The position numbers and the translations under genes were made by a program. Of a DNA stretch of 44,016 nt, positions 17,539 to 26,053 are shown piece after piece (position 1 is the stretch's first letter; every line of letters begins with the position of its first letter). The notes below the pieces were generated by a model. The model saw only the letters and a program-made list of their open reading frames with translations. It had not been told where the DNA came from and searched no databases. Origin of the DNA: Caballeronia jiangsuensis (GTDB lineage: Bacteria > Pseudomonadota > Gammaproteobacteria > Burkholderiales > Burkholderiaceae); the NCBI GenBank assembly GCA_000648925.1, contig JFHF01000059.1, forward strand, positions 1-44,016, given 5' to 3'.

Positions 17539-17574
17539 AAGGCCGATTCGCTCCACAGCGGATCGGCCTTTTTT
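17539..17574 (+). terminator. Terminator of argC
   Basis: A 14-bp stem with one G-U pair (AAGGCCGATTCGCT with AGCGGATCGGCCTT) has a 4-nt loop and six T after it. Confidence 0.92.
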
Positions 17575-17615
17575 GTGTCCGTCGGTGCAGCGCAACATTA
17601 AACCGTACGGACGAA

Positions 17616-17643
17616 AAAAAGCCCGCCAAGGCTGGCGGGCTGA
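17616..17643 (-). terminator. Terminator of the lone receiver operon
   Basis: A 9-bp perfect stem (AGCCCGCCA / TGGCGGGCT) has an A run on its left, which is a T-tract for the minus strand. It is downstream of the receiver gene ending at 17752. A short AT palindrome (ACCAAT-AAT-ATTGGT) at 17685-17699 lies between the gene and the terminator. Confidence 0.82.
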
Positions 17644-17751
17644 ATCCATATCAGTGGAGACATGGAGGAGACAGGAGTAAATATACCAATAATATTGGTG
17701 CGTCGCAACATCGCGTGTTGCGGCAGACCGACGCGCCTTGATCGAAGCAAA

Positions 17752-18117
17752 TCAGGGCTGCATCATCGACAGAATGAATTGCAGTTGGTCGGCGGATATC
17801 GGTTTGACGAGATGGACATCGAAACCGGCGTCGAGGGTCATTTCGCGATGCTGCGGCTGTCCCCAGCCTGTCAGCGCGACCAGCATTCTCGCGTGGCCGT
17901 TCGGCAATGCACGCAGCGCGCGCGCCGCCGCGAGACCATCGACGAGCGGCATGCCGAGATCGAGAATCACGACTTCCGGATCGAACTGCGCGGCGACTTC
18001 GACGGCTTGTGCGCCGTTCGCCGCCAGCGCCACTTCGTGGCCCATGCCGGTCAGCAGATTCGCGAGGCCGGAAAGCGCATCGTCGTCGTCATCGGCTATG
18101 AGGATGCGCTTGCTCAC
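17752..18117 (-). CDS. Single-domain response regulator (CheY-like receiver)
   Basis: All 121 residues form one receiver domain with no output domain. The acidic cluster is ADDDDD, the phospho-acceptor Asp lies in VVILDLGMP (about residue 52), the switch Thr in VALTGWG, and the conserved Lys in HLVKPI. The sequence is most like receivers attached to hybrid histidine kinases, so it may act in a phosphorelay. It follows the exported protein gene by 7 bp and shares its transcript. A similar lone receiver is encoded at 27767-28168. Confidence 0.9.
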   Translation of the reverse strand: MSKRILIADDDDDALSGLANLLTGMGHEVALAANGAQAVEVAAQFDPEVVILDLGMPLVDGLAAARALRALPNGHARMLVALTGWGQPQHREMTLDAGFDVHLVKPISADQLQFILSMMQP

Positions 18118-18124
18118 GATGGCC

Positions 18125-18565
18125 TCACCGGGAACCGTAGATTTCGAGTTTCAACTTGTTCGAACCCGCCTGCGCCGCCGTGATCTCGGTGCGCGCGCCG
18201 CGTGCGCCCAGATAGAAATGCTGGCGCGCGGGCGAATTCTGGTCGTGCGTCGCGTCGGGCAGACACGATGCAATGTCCGCCGCGACGCCCTGCAGCGCGT
18301 CAGCGCTGGCGCCGCCGTGCGGCGTCCACGTGCATCGATAGTTCGTCTGCGATGCGGCGCACTTCGCGTCGTCGCCGTAAGGCAGCGCGACGGCGCGGCC
18401 ATCGATCGCGGAAAGCGATGAAAAATTCGGCGCGGCAGCCACGATGCGCTTGAGCGCATCGCAGGGGCTCGGGGTGTCGTCGGCGTGCGCGGAAGTGGTC
18501 GCCAGTACGCCGAAACTGAGCGCGAGAAGCGCGGCGCAAGCGGGGCGTCGGACAGACAGATGCAT
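18125..18565 (-). CDS. Exported protein of unknown function, cotranscribed with a lone receiver
   Basis: The 146-residue product has a signal peptide (ACAALLALSFGVLATTSAHA). The mature domain of about 115 residues carries four Cys in pairs suited to disulfides (SPCDALKR, AKCAAS, YRCTW, ASCLPD). AAGGAG precedes the ATG. It is the first gene of a two-gene operon with the receiver. A periplasmic protein with a cytoplasmic phosphorelay component is an unusual pairing; I do not recognise the family. Confidence 0.8.
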   Translation of the reverse strand: MHLSVRRPACAALLALSFGVLATTSAHADDTPSPCDALKRIVAAAPNFSSLSAIDGRAVALPYGDDAKCAASQTNYRCTWTPHGGASADALQGVAADIASCLPDATHDQNSPARQHFYLGARGARTEITAAQAGSNKLKLEIYGSR

Positions 18566-18718
18566 GAGGCGCCTCCTTTTTAGGTGTTTTTCTGGGTTCG
18601 CCGCGAACCGGGACGAGCGCGACTATGCGCCCGCCCGCCGCGCAAGTCTGTTCGAAAGCGAATGAAGCACTGCAAACGAAAGCAAGCCGTGCACCCGTTC
18701 ATCCAGACGTTTGAATCG

Positions 18719-19348
18719 TCAATGGCGCACGAGCGCCATCATCGCGCCGAAGCCGACGAACACGCCGCCGGTCAAACGGTTGAACGCCCGCGCGACGTTC
18801 GCGCTTTTCAGCTTGTCGCCGATGCGCGCGCCGAGACCCGCGTACACGGCGTACCAGCTCACTTCGATCACGGCGAAAGTCGAGACGAGCACGGCGAATT
18901 GCGGCAAGACCGGCCGGCTCGCGTCGATGAACTGCGGCAGTAGCGCCGCCGCGAAGAGGATCGCCTTCGGATTGCTGCTCGCGACGAGAAAGCCATTGCG
19001 AAAGAGCGTGAAGCGTCCGGAAGAATGCGCGGCGCCCCTGTCATCGCGAACATCGACGGCGCTCGCTTTCGCGCGCCAGATCTTCACGCCCAGCCACACG
19101 AGATAGGCCGCGCCGATCAGACGCAGCGTATCGAAGAGACGCGGCCACGCTTCGAGAAACACGCCCAGGCCCGCCGCCGAAACCGACAACATGATGACGA
19201 GCGCCGTGAGACAGCCGGCCATGGTGGCCGTCGAACGTTTGAGGCCATGACGCGCGCCGTGCGTCATGACGAGCAGCATGTTGGGACCGGGAATCGCGGA
19301 AACGACAAAGACAGTGGCGACGAACAGCCACCAGAGATGCAGGCTCAT
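18719..19348 (-). CDS. LysE/RhtB family amino acid exporter
   Basis: The 209-residue inner-membrane protein has about six hydrophobic segments. It carries the LysE-type N-terminal motif VSAIPGPNMLLVMTHGARHG and YLVWLGVKIW in the third helix, then GFLVASSNPKAILFAAALLP. The family exports amino acids or related metabolites by proton antiport. The substrate cannot be assigned. It is not closely linked to a regulator. Confidence 0.92.
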   Translation of the reverse strand: MSLHLWWLFVATVFVVSAIPGPNMLLVMTHGARHGLKRSTATMAGCLTALVIMLSVSAAGLGVFLEAWPRLFDTLRLIGAAYLVWLGVKIWRAKASAVDVRDDRGAAHSSGRFTLFRNGFLVASSNPKAILFAAALLPQFIDASRPVLPQFAVLVSTFAVIEVSWYAVYAGLGARIGDKLKSANVARAFNRLTGGVFVGFGAMMALVRH

Positions 19349-19444
19349 TGCGGCGTGGCGGAGAAAAGAACGGGACTCGCATTATGCCGTCTGCCCGCGC
19401 CGATTCGGGCACAACGCCGCCTTCGCCACACCGCGTGAATGGAA

Positions 19445-20317
19445 TCAGCCTCCGGCGCGACGGGCCGCGACCTGGCCGAGCACGGCGAAATCCTTCTCGC
19501 CGTCGCCGTGCGCGAGTGCATCGACGAGGTTGTCGCGCACGACGCTCGCCACGGGCAGCGGCACGTTCACGGCATCGCCGGCGGCGATCGCGAGACGCAC
19601 GTCCTTCAGCCCGAGCCGCGCCTTGAAGAGCGCGGGCTCGTAACGGCGCTCCGCGATCATCTTTCCGTAGCCCTGATACACCGGACCCGGAAACAGCGAA
19701 TTCGTGATGACGTCGAGCAGCGTCTGCGCTTCGATGCCGTGGCCGGTCACGAGCGCCGCGGCCTCGCCGAAGCTTTCGATCGCCGATGCGAGCATGAAAT
19801 TCGCCGCGAGCTTGAGCACGTTCGCGTGCTGCGGTTCGCTGCCGACGCGCCAGGTTTTCTGGCCGATCGCATCGAGCACGGGCTGCACGCGATCGATCGC
19901 GTCGCTCGCGCCCGCGGCGAGAATGTTGAGCTTGCCCGCCGCCGCGACGTCCGGCCGTCCGAGCACCGGCGCGGCGACATACGCAACGCCGTGCTGCGCG
20001 TGCAGTTCGGCCAGCTCGACGGCCAGCGCCGCCGAAATCGTCGCCATGTTGACGTGCACGAGACCCTTCGGCGCGTGCTTGAGCAGACCGCCATCGACGA
20101 GCACCGAGCGCAGCGCGTTGTCGTCGGCGAGCATGGAGAACGCGGCGTCGCCGGCGAACGCCTGCTCGGGCGTATCGACTACCGTCGCGCCCTGGTCCGC
20201 GAGCGCGCGTGTCTTGTCGCGCGAGCGGTTCCAGACGCGCACCGTATGCCCCGCCTTGAGCGCGTTGCTCGCCATCGCGCCGCCCATTTCGCCCAGTCCA
20301 ATGAATCCGATGTCCAT
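19445..20317 (-). CDS. NAD(P)-dependent 3-hydroxyisobutyrate dehydrogenase family protein
   Basis: The start at 20317 follows AAAGGAG and begins directly with the Rossmann motif (GFIGLGEMGGAMASN). The 290-residue protein also has the family segments AAPVLGRPDVAAAGKLNIL and the catalytic-Lys helix KLAANFMLASAIES. Members reduce or oxidise beta-hydroxyacids such as 3-hydroxyisobutyrate, tartronate semialdehyde or glyoxylate. It is a paralogue of garR at 37236-38129 but is less like GarR in the substrate loop (APVLGRP instead of APVSGGE). The substrate is unknown. Confidence 0.9.
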   Translation of the reverse strand: MDIGFIGLGEMGGAMASNALKAGHTVRVWNRSRDKTRALADQGATVVDTPEQAFAGDAAFSMLADDNALRSVLVDGGLLKHAPKGLVHVNMATISAALAVELAELHAQHGVAYVAAPVLGRPDVAAAGKLNILAAGASDAIDRVQPVLDAIGQKTWRVGSEPQHANVLKLAANFMLASAIESFGEAAALVTGHGIEAQTLLDVITNSLFPGPVYQGYGKMIAERRYEPALFKARLGLKDVRLAIAAGDAVNVPLPVASVVRDNLVDALAHGDGEKDFAVLGQVAARRAGG

Positions 20318-20433
20318 GCTCGCATGCTCCTTTGCCGTGTTCGCCCGCCGCGCACGGGAAGCCGCGCGGCCCGAGCGCCAGTAGAGCATATCGACGCAAA
20401 GCGCGCAGAGGCGCGCAATGCGATACTGGCTGC

Positions 20434-21189
20434 ATGGTCAAGGCGCGCTTTCACTTCCATGGCGAACTGAACGACTTCCTTGCTCGACCCTTGCGCGGGC
20501 ACGCGTTCGCTTGCGCGTGCGCGAAGTCTTCGTCGACGAAGCACATGATCGAAGCGCTCGGCGTGCCGCACACGGAAGTCGATCTGATCGTAAGCAACGG
20601 CCGTCCGGTCGGGTTCGACGCGCAGATCGAGGCGGACGATGTCATCGAGATCTATCCCGCGCATCACGCACCCGCGGACACGGCGAACGGCGCGCCGCTG
20701 CTTCGGCCACCGCTGCGCGCGACGGACCTGCGCTTCATCGCCGATGCGCACCTGGGCGGGCTCGCGCAACTATTGCGGCTGGCGGGCTTCGACACCCGCT
20801 ACGACAACAACTTCCCCGACGATGAAATCGAGCAGCTCGCGCACGACGAATCGCGCATCGTGCTCACGCGCGATCGTGAATTGCTCAAGCGCCGCAACGT
20901 GTTGCGCGGCTGCTATGTGCGCGCGCTGCAGGCCGACGAACAGTTCCGCGAAGTCTCGGAGCGCCTCGATCTCGTGCAGCACGTGCGGGCGTTCCGGCTC
21001 TGCCTGATGTGCAATGCGCCATTGCGTCCGGCCATGCCCGGCGAAATCGATGGCCGCGTGCCCGACGGCGTGCGCGAGCGGCATACGCGCTTCGCCACCT
21101 GCGACGTGTGTCGTCGCGTGTTCTGGGAAGGCTCGCACTGGCGGCGCATGCGCGCGCGAATCGACGCGCTGGCGGAAACGGGCCGCTAG
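20434..21189 (+). CDS. Mut7-C ubiquitin/RNAse domain-containing protein
   Basis: This 251-residue protein has two parts. Residues 1-80 look like the ubiquitin-like (beta-grasp) domain that precedes Mut7-C in bacteria. From about residue 95 comes the Mut7-C PIN-like RNase domain (RFIADAHLGGLAQLLRLAGFDT, then SRIVLTRDRELL). It ends in a zinc ribbon with two Cys pairs (CLMC and CDVC) and the typical RVFWEGSHWRRM. It is a predicted RNase of unknown target. It is divergent from the dehydrogenase gene. Confidence 0.92.
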   Translation: MVKARFHFHGELNDFLARPLRGHAFACACAKSSSTKHMIEALGVPHTEVDLIVSNGRPVGFDAQIEADDVIEIYPAHHAPADTANGAPLLRPPLRATDLRFIADAHLGGLAQLLRLAGFDTRYDNNFPDDEIEQLAHDESRIVLTRDRELLKRRNVLRGCYVRALQADEQFREVSERLDLVQHVRAFRLCLMCNAPLRPAMPGEIDGRVPDGVRERHTRFATCDVCRRVFWEGSHWRRMRARIDALAETGR

Positions 21190-21251
21190 CGCGGTCGTCG
21201 CGTTCCGTACAATACGGCCCCTGACCTCAATCCTCGCCCCTGGAGCAACGC

Positions 21252-21521
21252 GTGAACAAATTTCAACTGGAACAGACCAAGGCATTCAAACTGGCCAACG
21301 ATCTGAAGCAAGGCGGCCGCGCACGCGCGGGCGGCGCGGACGCGCAAAAGACCGATCGCCGTGAACAGCGCAAGCTCGATCAGGCGAAGGGCCTCGTGCC
21401 GTTCGCATGCAAGCTCGATGAAAAGCTCGCGAAGCAACTGAAGGAGCGCGCCGAAGCGCATGAAGGCGGGATGACGGAAGTGCTGGCGGAGTTGCTGGTG
21501 AAGGCGGGTCTCGAACGCTAA
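21252..21521 (+). CDS. Small basic/charged hypothetical protein
   Basis: The 89-residue protein probably starts at GTG 21252, with TGGAG ahead of it. It is strongly charged. The N-terminal half is Lys/Arg/Gly-rich and likely disordered; the C-terminal half (from about residue 48) looks like two amphipathic helices (LDEKLAKQLKERAEAH and MTEVLAELLVKAGL), a pattern seen in small ribbon-helix-helix-like or antitoxin-like proteins. Codon use matches the host. No family is recognised. Confidence 0.65.
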   Translation: MNKFQLEQTKAFKLANDLKQGGRARAGGADAQKTDRREQRKLDQAKGLVPFACKLDEKLAKQLKERAEAHEGGMTEVLAELLVKAGLER

Positions 21522-21525
21522 GGCC

Positions 21526-21837
21526 TCACACGCTCCCTTCCTTCTCGATCACCAGAATGCGCGCTTCGCCGACGGGTTCGGCGAAATGCTCATCGCCGGC
21601 TTGCGCGTGAAAGATATCGCCCGCGCGCAGCGTCAGAACGCGCTCGCCTTCGCCGCCGCGCACGTGCATCCGCACTTCGCCCTGCATCACGGCGAACACT
21701 TCCTCACCGTCGTTCACGTGCCATTTGTACGGCTTGTCCGTCCAGTGCAGACGGCATGACGTGCCGTTCATCACGCAGATATCGAGCGCGCCCCATGCGC
21801 GGTCGGCCGTGAACTTGCCACTTTCGATGACTTTCAT
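21526..21837 (-). CDS. Cupin domain-containing protein
   Basis: The start at ATG 21837 gives 103 residues, a single small cupin barrel. Motif 1 reads KWHVNDGEEVFAVMQGEVRMHV, with one His rather than the usual HxH; motif 2 is LRAGDIFHAQAGDEH. Metal binding may therefore use an incomplete set. It begins 10 bp after the MFS stop codon and is surely cotranscribed. It could be an enzyme acting on, or a sensor for, the transported compound. Confidence 0.88.
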   Translation of the reverse strand: MKVIESGKFTADRAWGALDICVMNGTSCRLHWTDKPYKWHVNDGEEVFAVMQGEVRMHVRGGEGERVLTLRAGDIFHAQAGDEHFAEPVGEARILVIEKEGSV

Positions 21838-21847
21838 TTGATGTCGC

Positions 21848-23137
21848 CTAGCGGGTGAAATCGCGCGCTTCATCGACGTCCGCATGGCGGGTCGCCGGAA
21901 TGCACGCCACCGCGATCAACGAGAGCACGATCCCGCCCATCACGTAAAAGGTGGGCGCGAGTTGCGATCCCGTGACGCGGATGAGCCACGTCACGATGAA
22001 CTGCCCGAAGCCGCCGAAGATCATGACCGCGATGTTGTACGCGAGTGACAGCCCCGTCGAGCGCACGTGCGCCGGAAACAGCTCGGCGATGAGCGCGCCG
22101 AACGGCCCATAGTAGCCCGAGAGCGCGATCGACAGCACCGCCTGCACGATGACGAGCCGCATCACGCTCGGCTCCGCCGCGAGCCACGCGAAGAGCGGAT
22201 AGATCACGACGAGCGTGATCGCGAGCGACCACAGCGAAAGCCCTTTGCGTCCGATGCGATCCGACCACGCGCCCGCAACCGGCGAAAGCACCGTCAAGAG
22301 CAGATTGCCGACGATCAACGCGGTGAACGACTGCCCGAACGGCAGCTTCAGTTGCTTGACGGCGAAGGTCGGCAGATAGGCGATCAGCACATACACGGTC
22401 ACGGTCAGCGCGATCACCGAGCCGAGCCCGCACAACACTTCGCGGCCATGCGTGCTGAACACTTCGCCGAGCGTCGCGCGGCGCGCGGTCTTCTTCGCAT
22501 GCAGGAACGCTTCGGTATCGGCCATGTTGCGGCGGATATACAAACCGATCGGCCCGATCACGAGACCGAAGATGAACGGCACGCGCCAACCCCAGGCATC
22601 GAGCGCTTCGGGCGAAAGACCGCGCGAGATCGCAGCGCCGACGATCGCGCCGAGCAGCAGCGATGCGGCCTGGCTCGCCATCTGGAAACTGCCGTAGAAG
22701 CCGCGCTTCGAGAACGGCGCCGCTTCGATCAGCAGCGCGGTCGAACTGCCGAACTCGCCGCCCGCGGAGAATCCCTGCAACAGCCGCGCGAACACGATGA
22801 CGATCGGCGCGCCGATGCCGATCGCGGAATACGGCGGGGCTATCGCGAGCAGCAGAATGCCCAGCGTCATGAGCCCGATCACGAGCGTCAGCGCCGCCTT
22901 GCGCCCCGCGCGATCGGCATAGAGACCGAGAACGATGCCGCCGACCGGCCGCATCACGAACGCGACGCCGAAGGTCGCGGTGGTCAGAAGAATCGACGCG
23001 TATTCGCTGTCGCCCGGAAAGAACAAGCGGGCGATGACGACCGTCATGAAACCGAACACGGTGAAGTCGTACCACTCCAGCGCGTTGCCGATGACCGCCG
23101 CCGTCACGGCGCGCGCGTTCAGTCGTCTTCCTGGCAT
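21848..23137 (-). CDS. MFS transporter, metabolite:H+ symporter (MHS) type
   Basis: The 429-residue protein has twelve predicted helices. It has the MHS hallmarks: an N-terminal AVIGNALEWYDFTVFG, PVGGIVLGLYADRAGRK after TM2, and RLLQGFSAGGEFGSS in TM4. Relatives (ProP, KgtP, ShiA, CitA) import compatible solutes, dicarboxylates or shikimate with protons. The cupin gene downstream in the same operon is the only hint to substrate. Confidence 0.92.
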   Translation of the reverse strand: MPGRRLNARAVTAAVIGNALEWYDFTVFGFMTVVIARLFFPGDSEYASILLTTATFGVAFVMRPVGGIVLGLYADRAGRKAALTLVIGLMTLGILLLAIAPPYSAIGIGAPIVIVFARLLQGFSAGGEFGSSTALLIEAAPFSKRGFYGSFQMASQAASLLLGAIVGAAISRGLSPEALDAWGWRVPFIFGLVIGPIGLYIRRNMADTEAFLHAKKTARRATLGEVFSTHGREVLCGLGSVIALTVTVYVLIAYLPTFAVKQLKLPFGQSFTALIVGNLLLTVLSPVAGAWSDRIGRKGLSLWSLAITLVVIYPLFAWLAAEPSVMRLVIVQAVLSIALSGYYGPFGALIAELFPAHVRSTGLSLAYNIAVMIFGGFGQFIVTWLIRVTGSQLAPTFYVMGGIVLSLIAVACIPATRHADVDEARDFTR

Positions 23138-23280
23138 GCGTTCCCCTGTGTGTGCATCGATCGGCGTTAGGCCTGTCCGCGCTCTGTTCGCGTCGTTTTA
23201 AAGATGCGCACGCGCGGCTCTTTTTGCCTTGGCGAGTGTAAAGACGGTTTTTATCCCGATCAAGCGAATTGCGAACGAAG

Positions 23281-23316
23281 AAAAGCGCGCCGGGCCTTTC
23301 GGCCGGGCGCGCTTTT
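23281..23316 (-). terminator. Terminator of the HiPIP gene
   Basis: An 11-bp stem (AAAAGCGCGCC / GGCGCGCTTTT) encloses a smaller GGGCC-type hairpin. It ends in T on both strands and lies just past the HiPIP stop codon. It may also insulate the MFS promoter. Confidence 0.85.
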
Positions 23317-23336
23317 CGTGTGATGTCCTGTTGCGC

Positions 23337-23654
23337 TTATGCCTTCTTCACATACGCGCTGCACCAGCCCTTCGATGCGACCTGCTTGTTGCTGAACATC
23401 GGGCACGGCGCGAAGGCGTCCGTCGGCTTGCCCTGATAGAACTGACAGTTGCCGCAGTCCTGCCCGGCGGCGTACTTCGCGAACTTGGCCTTGTCGACCT
23501 TGCTCGCGTCTTCCTTGTAGCCGAGCGCCTGCGCGGTGGGATCGCTTTCGGCGACTTTCGGCGCATCGGCGGCGAAGGCTGCCCGGGAGCCGAGCGCGAA
23601 CGTCGAGGCGACGCCCGCGCTGGTGATGAGAAACGCGCGACGTGATGTCTTCAT
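23337..23654 (-). CDS. High-potential iron-sulfur protein (HiPIP), Tat-exported
   Basis: The start at 23654 has GGAG at a good distance and gives 105 residues. The N-terminus is a Tat-type leader (TSRRAFLITSAG, cleavage near AFAA). The mature part has the HiPIP ligands for a 4Fe-4S cluster: CGNCQFYQG, then CPMF and GWCSAYV. These periplasmic carriers pass electrons between respiratory or photosynthetic complexes and terminal acceptors at high potential. It is monocistronic. Confidence 0.94.
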   Translation of the reverse strand: MKTSRRAFLITSAGVASTFALGSRAAFAADAPKVAESDPTAQALGYKEDASKVDKAKFAKYAAGQDCGNCQFYQGKPTDAFAPCPMFSNKQVASKGWCSAYVKKA

Positions 23655-23788
23655 GGTGACTCGCTCCATGTTGTATTGGGGGAATAGCGCCGTTCTTGGG
23701 CGACGGCGAAATCCGAGCATAACAATCTGCGAGCGAGGCGACGACGCCAAATGTTAGAGATAAGAGACGGCGGAAAGTCGCATGTAAG

Positions 23789-24889
23789 CTAGCGCGCCAC
23801 GTCCGCGACGCGCTCGGCGATCGCGAGCGATGCAGTCAATCCCGGCGATTCGATGCCGAACAGGTTCACGAGCCCCGGCACGCCGTGCGCCGACTTGCCC
23901 TGAATCACGAAATCCGCCGCGGCCTGACCCGGACCGGAGAGCTTCGGCCGGATGCCCGCGTAGGCGGGCTGCAATGCATCGTCGGGCAGACCGGGCCAGT
24001 ACGCGCGAATCGCGGCGTAGAAGGAATCGGCGCGGCGCGGATCGACATCGTAATTGAGCGCCTGCACCCATTCGACGTCCGGGCCGAACTTCGCCTGGCC
24101 GCCGAGATCGATCGTGAGATGCACGCCGAGCCCTGCTTCGTTGGGCATCGGATAAATCAGCCGCTCGAACGGCGCGCGTCCGCTCACGCTGAAGTAATTG
24201 CCCTTGGCAAAGTAGAGCGGCGGCACGTGGCGGTCGTCGAGGCCGCGAATGCTGCGCGCGATCGCGTTCGCATGCAGTCCCGCGCTGTTGATCAGATACG
24301 ACGCCCGGAAACGCGCGGGCGCCTCGCCGCCCGTCTCGACGATGAAGCAGCCCTCGCGCGCATCGATGGATGCGACCGGCGTATGGAACACGATGTTCGC
24401 GCCGTGGTTTTCCGCCTGCCCCTGTAGCGCGAGCATGTACTGATGACTGTCGACGATACCCGTAAGCGGCGACCACACCGCCTCGACGCATTGCAGTTGC
24501 GGCTCCATCTCCGCCGCCTGCGCGCCGCTGATGCGCTCCAGCCCCTTGACGCGATTCTCGATGCCCTTCTGCTGCAGCGCCGCCAGTTGCGGCACCTGAT
24601 TGCGCGCGGTGGCGACGAGCAGCTTGCCGCATTGCCGGTGCGGCACGCCGTGCTCACGGCAGAACTCGTAGAGCATGTCACGCCCGCGCAGGCACAACTC
24701 GGCCTTCTGCGATCCGCGCGGATAGTAAATGCCAGCGTGAATCACCTCGCTGTTGCGCGAACTCGTACCGATGCCGATGCCTTCGCCCGATTCCAGCACG
24801 ATGACTTCGCGTCCGCGCATCGCCAGGGCGCGAGCGATCGCCAGTCCGACGACGCCCGCTCCGATTACTACGCACTCGATCCGATCCAT
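23789..24889 (-). CDS. FAD-dependent oxidoreductase, L-2-hydroxyglutarate oxidase-like
   Basis: The start at 24889 gives 366 residues, opening with the dinucleotide fold (IECVVIGAGVVGLAIARALA). The DAO-fold signature SSRNSEVIHAGIYYPRGSQKA matches LhgO and its relatives, as do YFAKGNYFSVSG and GIRPKLSGPGQ near the C-terminus. Likely chemistry is FAD-linked oxidation of a 2-hydroxyacid such as L-2-hydroxyglutarate, giving electrons to quinone or O2. At 366 residues it is somewhat shorter than E. coli LhgO. It is monocistronic on the minus strand. Confidence 0.88.
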   Translation of the reverse strand: MDRIECVVIGAGVVGLAIARALAMRGREVIVLESGEGIGIGTSSRNSEVIHAGIYYPRGSQKAELCLRGRDMLYEFCREHGVPHRQCGKLLVATARNQVPQLAALQQKGIENRVKGLERISGAQAAEMEPQLQCVEAVWSPLTGIVDSHQYMLALQGQAENHGANIVFHTPVASIDAREGCFIVETGGEAPARFRASYLINSAGLHANAIARSIRGLDDRHVPPLYFAKGNYFSVSGRAPFERLIYPMPNEAGLGVHLTIDLGGQAKFGPDVEWVQALNYDVDPRRADSFYAAIRAYWPGLPDDALQPAYAGIRPKLSGPGQAAADFVIQGKSAHGVPGLVNLFGIESPGLTASLAIAERVADVAR

Positions 24890-25009
24890 GTCTTTTTTTC
24901 CGCCGCAGATATACCCAACTATTTTACGTTCGGGACTATTGCGGGATGCACAACAAACGCACATCGATCCCACCGTTTTCCGGTGTAATTCAGAAAAAGG
25001 CAAGAATCT

Positions 25010-25052
25010 GGCCGCCAGATGTCAAAAATGACAGGTTTTGGCGGCCTTTTTT
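25010..25052 (+). terminator. Orphan plus-strand terminator-like hairpin
   Basis: The outer stem GGCCGCCA / TGGCGGCC (25010-25017, 25039-25046) encloses a smaller stem TGTCA / TGACA and is followed by six T on the plus strand. Both flanking genes are on the minus strand, so the T-tract does not point in the direction expected for the ATPase gene. See findings for the possible small RNA. Confidence 0.55.
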
Positions 25053-25075
25053 GCAAATCCGCGTCCGAAGGTTTT

Positions 25076-26053
25076 TCAAAAACCGATCGCTTTCTTGCGC
25101 GAATTGCGGTCGAGCTGGATGTCGCGCGCCTCGATGTGGTGCCTTTGGTCGATGCGCGCGTTGCCGAACGCGTTGAGAATCGCGCGCCGGATGCCGCGCG
25201 GCGACGCCTGCGCGAGCGCGTCGAGCGGCGCATCGCCGAGCGTTTCGGGGAAGCGCGCGCCCCACGCGTGGGCATTGCGGATTTCGGCGTAAATCGACTG
25301 CGCGATGCGTCGCGCGCCGTCGCGATCCGGCGGCGGAATCTCGTAGACGTTCATGCGGTTCATGAGCGGCTCGGGAATCGCGCGCGCGTCGTTGGCCGTG
25401 GCGATCCACACGACATTGCCCGCGTTGATCGGCACTTCGGCGAATTCATCGATGAAAGTCTGCGCCGTGTCGTGTTCGAGCAGCGCGTAGAGCGCGCCGA
25501 GCGGATCGTATTGCGCATCGCCGGTGGCCTTGTCGATTTCATCGACGGTGATCACGGGGTTCGCATAGCTGCCGTTGACGAGCGCATCGAAGACCTTGCC
25601 GGGCTTGGCGTTGCGCCACTGCGACGACGCGCCCGACAGAATCCAGCCCGCCGTGAGCGAGCTCATCGCCACGTAATGACTGGACGTGCCGAGCAGCCGC
25701 GCGAGCTGCTTCGCGAAATGCGTCTTGCCGATGCCCGGCTCGCCGAGCAGCAGCATCGGCATGAGTTCGAGGCGATCCTCGGTTTCGAGGCACAGCGCGA
25801 TCTGCTTGCGGATATCAGCGAGCGGTTCTTCGAAATTCGGCAGATCGGCGGCGAGATCGTCGACGGACGGCATGCGGTTCGGCTTCACGCAAAAACGCAG
25901 ATTGCCCACCTTGAGCATCTTTTCGTAGGTAGCGCGCAAGGCGTCGCTCGCGCCTTCGGACAGATCGTTGAGCGCGGATTCCACATCGTCGAGACTGTAG
26001 ACCTTGCTGAACGACGCCACCGCCAGTTCCTGTTTGACCACGGCTGTCGTCAT
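25076..26053 (-). CDS. AAA+ ATPase, Lon/MoxR-like, without protease domain
   Basis: ATG 26053 is preferred because GGGGTG sits ahead of it, giving 325 residues; an ATG at 26068 is possible. Visible motifs are Walker A (GEPGIGKTH, about residue 107), Walker B (VITVDEIDKA), sensor 1 (VVWIATAND) and a downstream Arg (LMNRMNVYE). The ATPase core and lid resemble Lon, but the serine protease domain and the large Lon N-domain are absent. An N-terminal helical segment of about 85 residues is of unknown type. It probably acts as a chaperone or unfoldase for a partner. No such partner is adjacent. Confidence 0.85.
   Translation of the reverse strand: MTTAVVKQELAVASFSKVYSLDDVESALNDLSEGASDALRATYEKMLKVGNLRFCVKPNRMPSVDDLAADLPNFEEPLADIRKQIALCLETEDRLELMPMLLLGEPGIGKTHFAKQLARLLGTSSHYVAMSSLTAGWILSGASSQWRNAKPGKVFDALVNGSYANPVITVDEIDKATGDAQYDPLGALYALLEHDTAQTFIDEFAEVPINAGNVVWIATANDARAIPEPLMNRMNVYEIPPPDRDGARRIAQSIYAEIRNAHAWGARFPETLGDAPLDALAQASPRGIRRAILNAFGNARIDQRHHIEARDIQLDRNSRKKAIGF

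Noticed and set aside
17685..17699. AT palindrome ACCAAT-AAT-ATTGGT after the lone receiver gene
   Set aside because: It is short, lies downstream of genes, and is followed by a normal terminator. There is no sign that it is an operator or att site.
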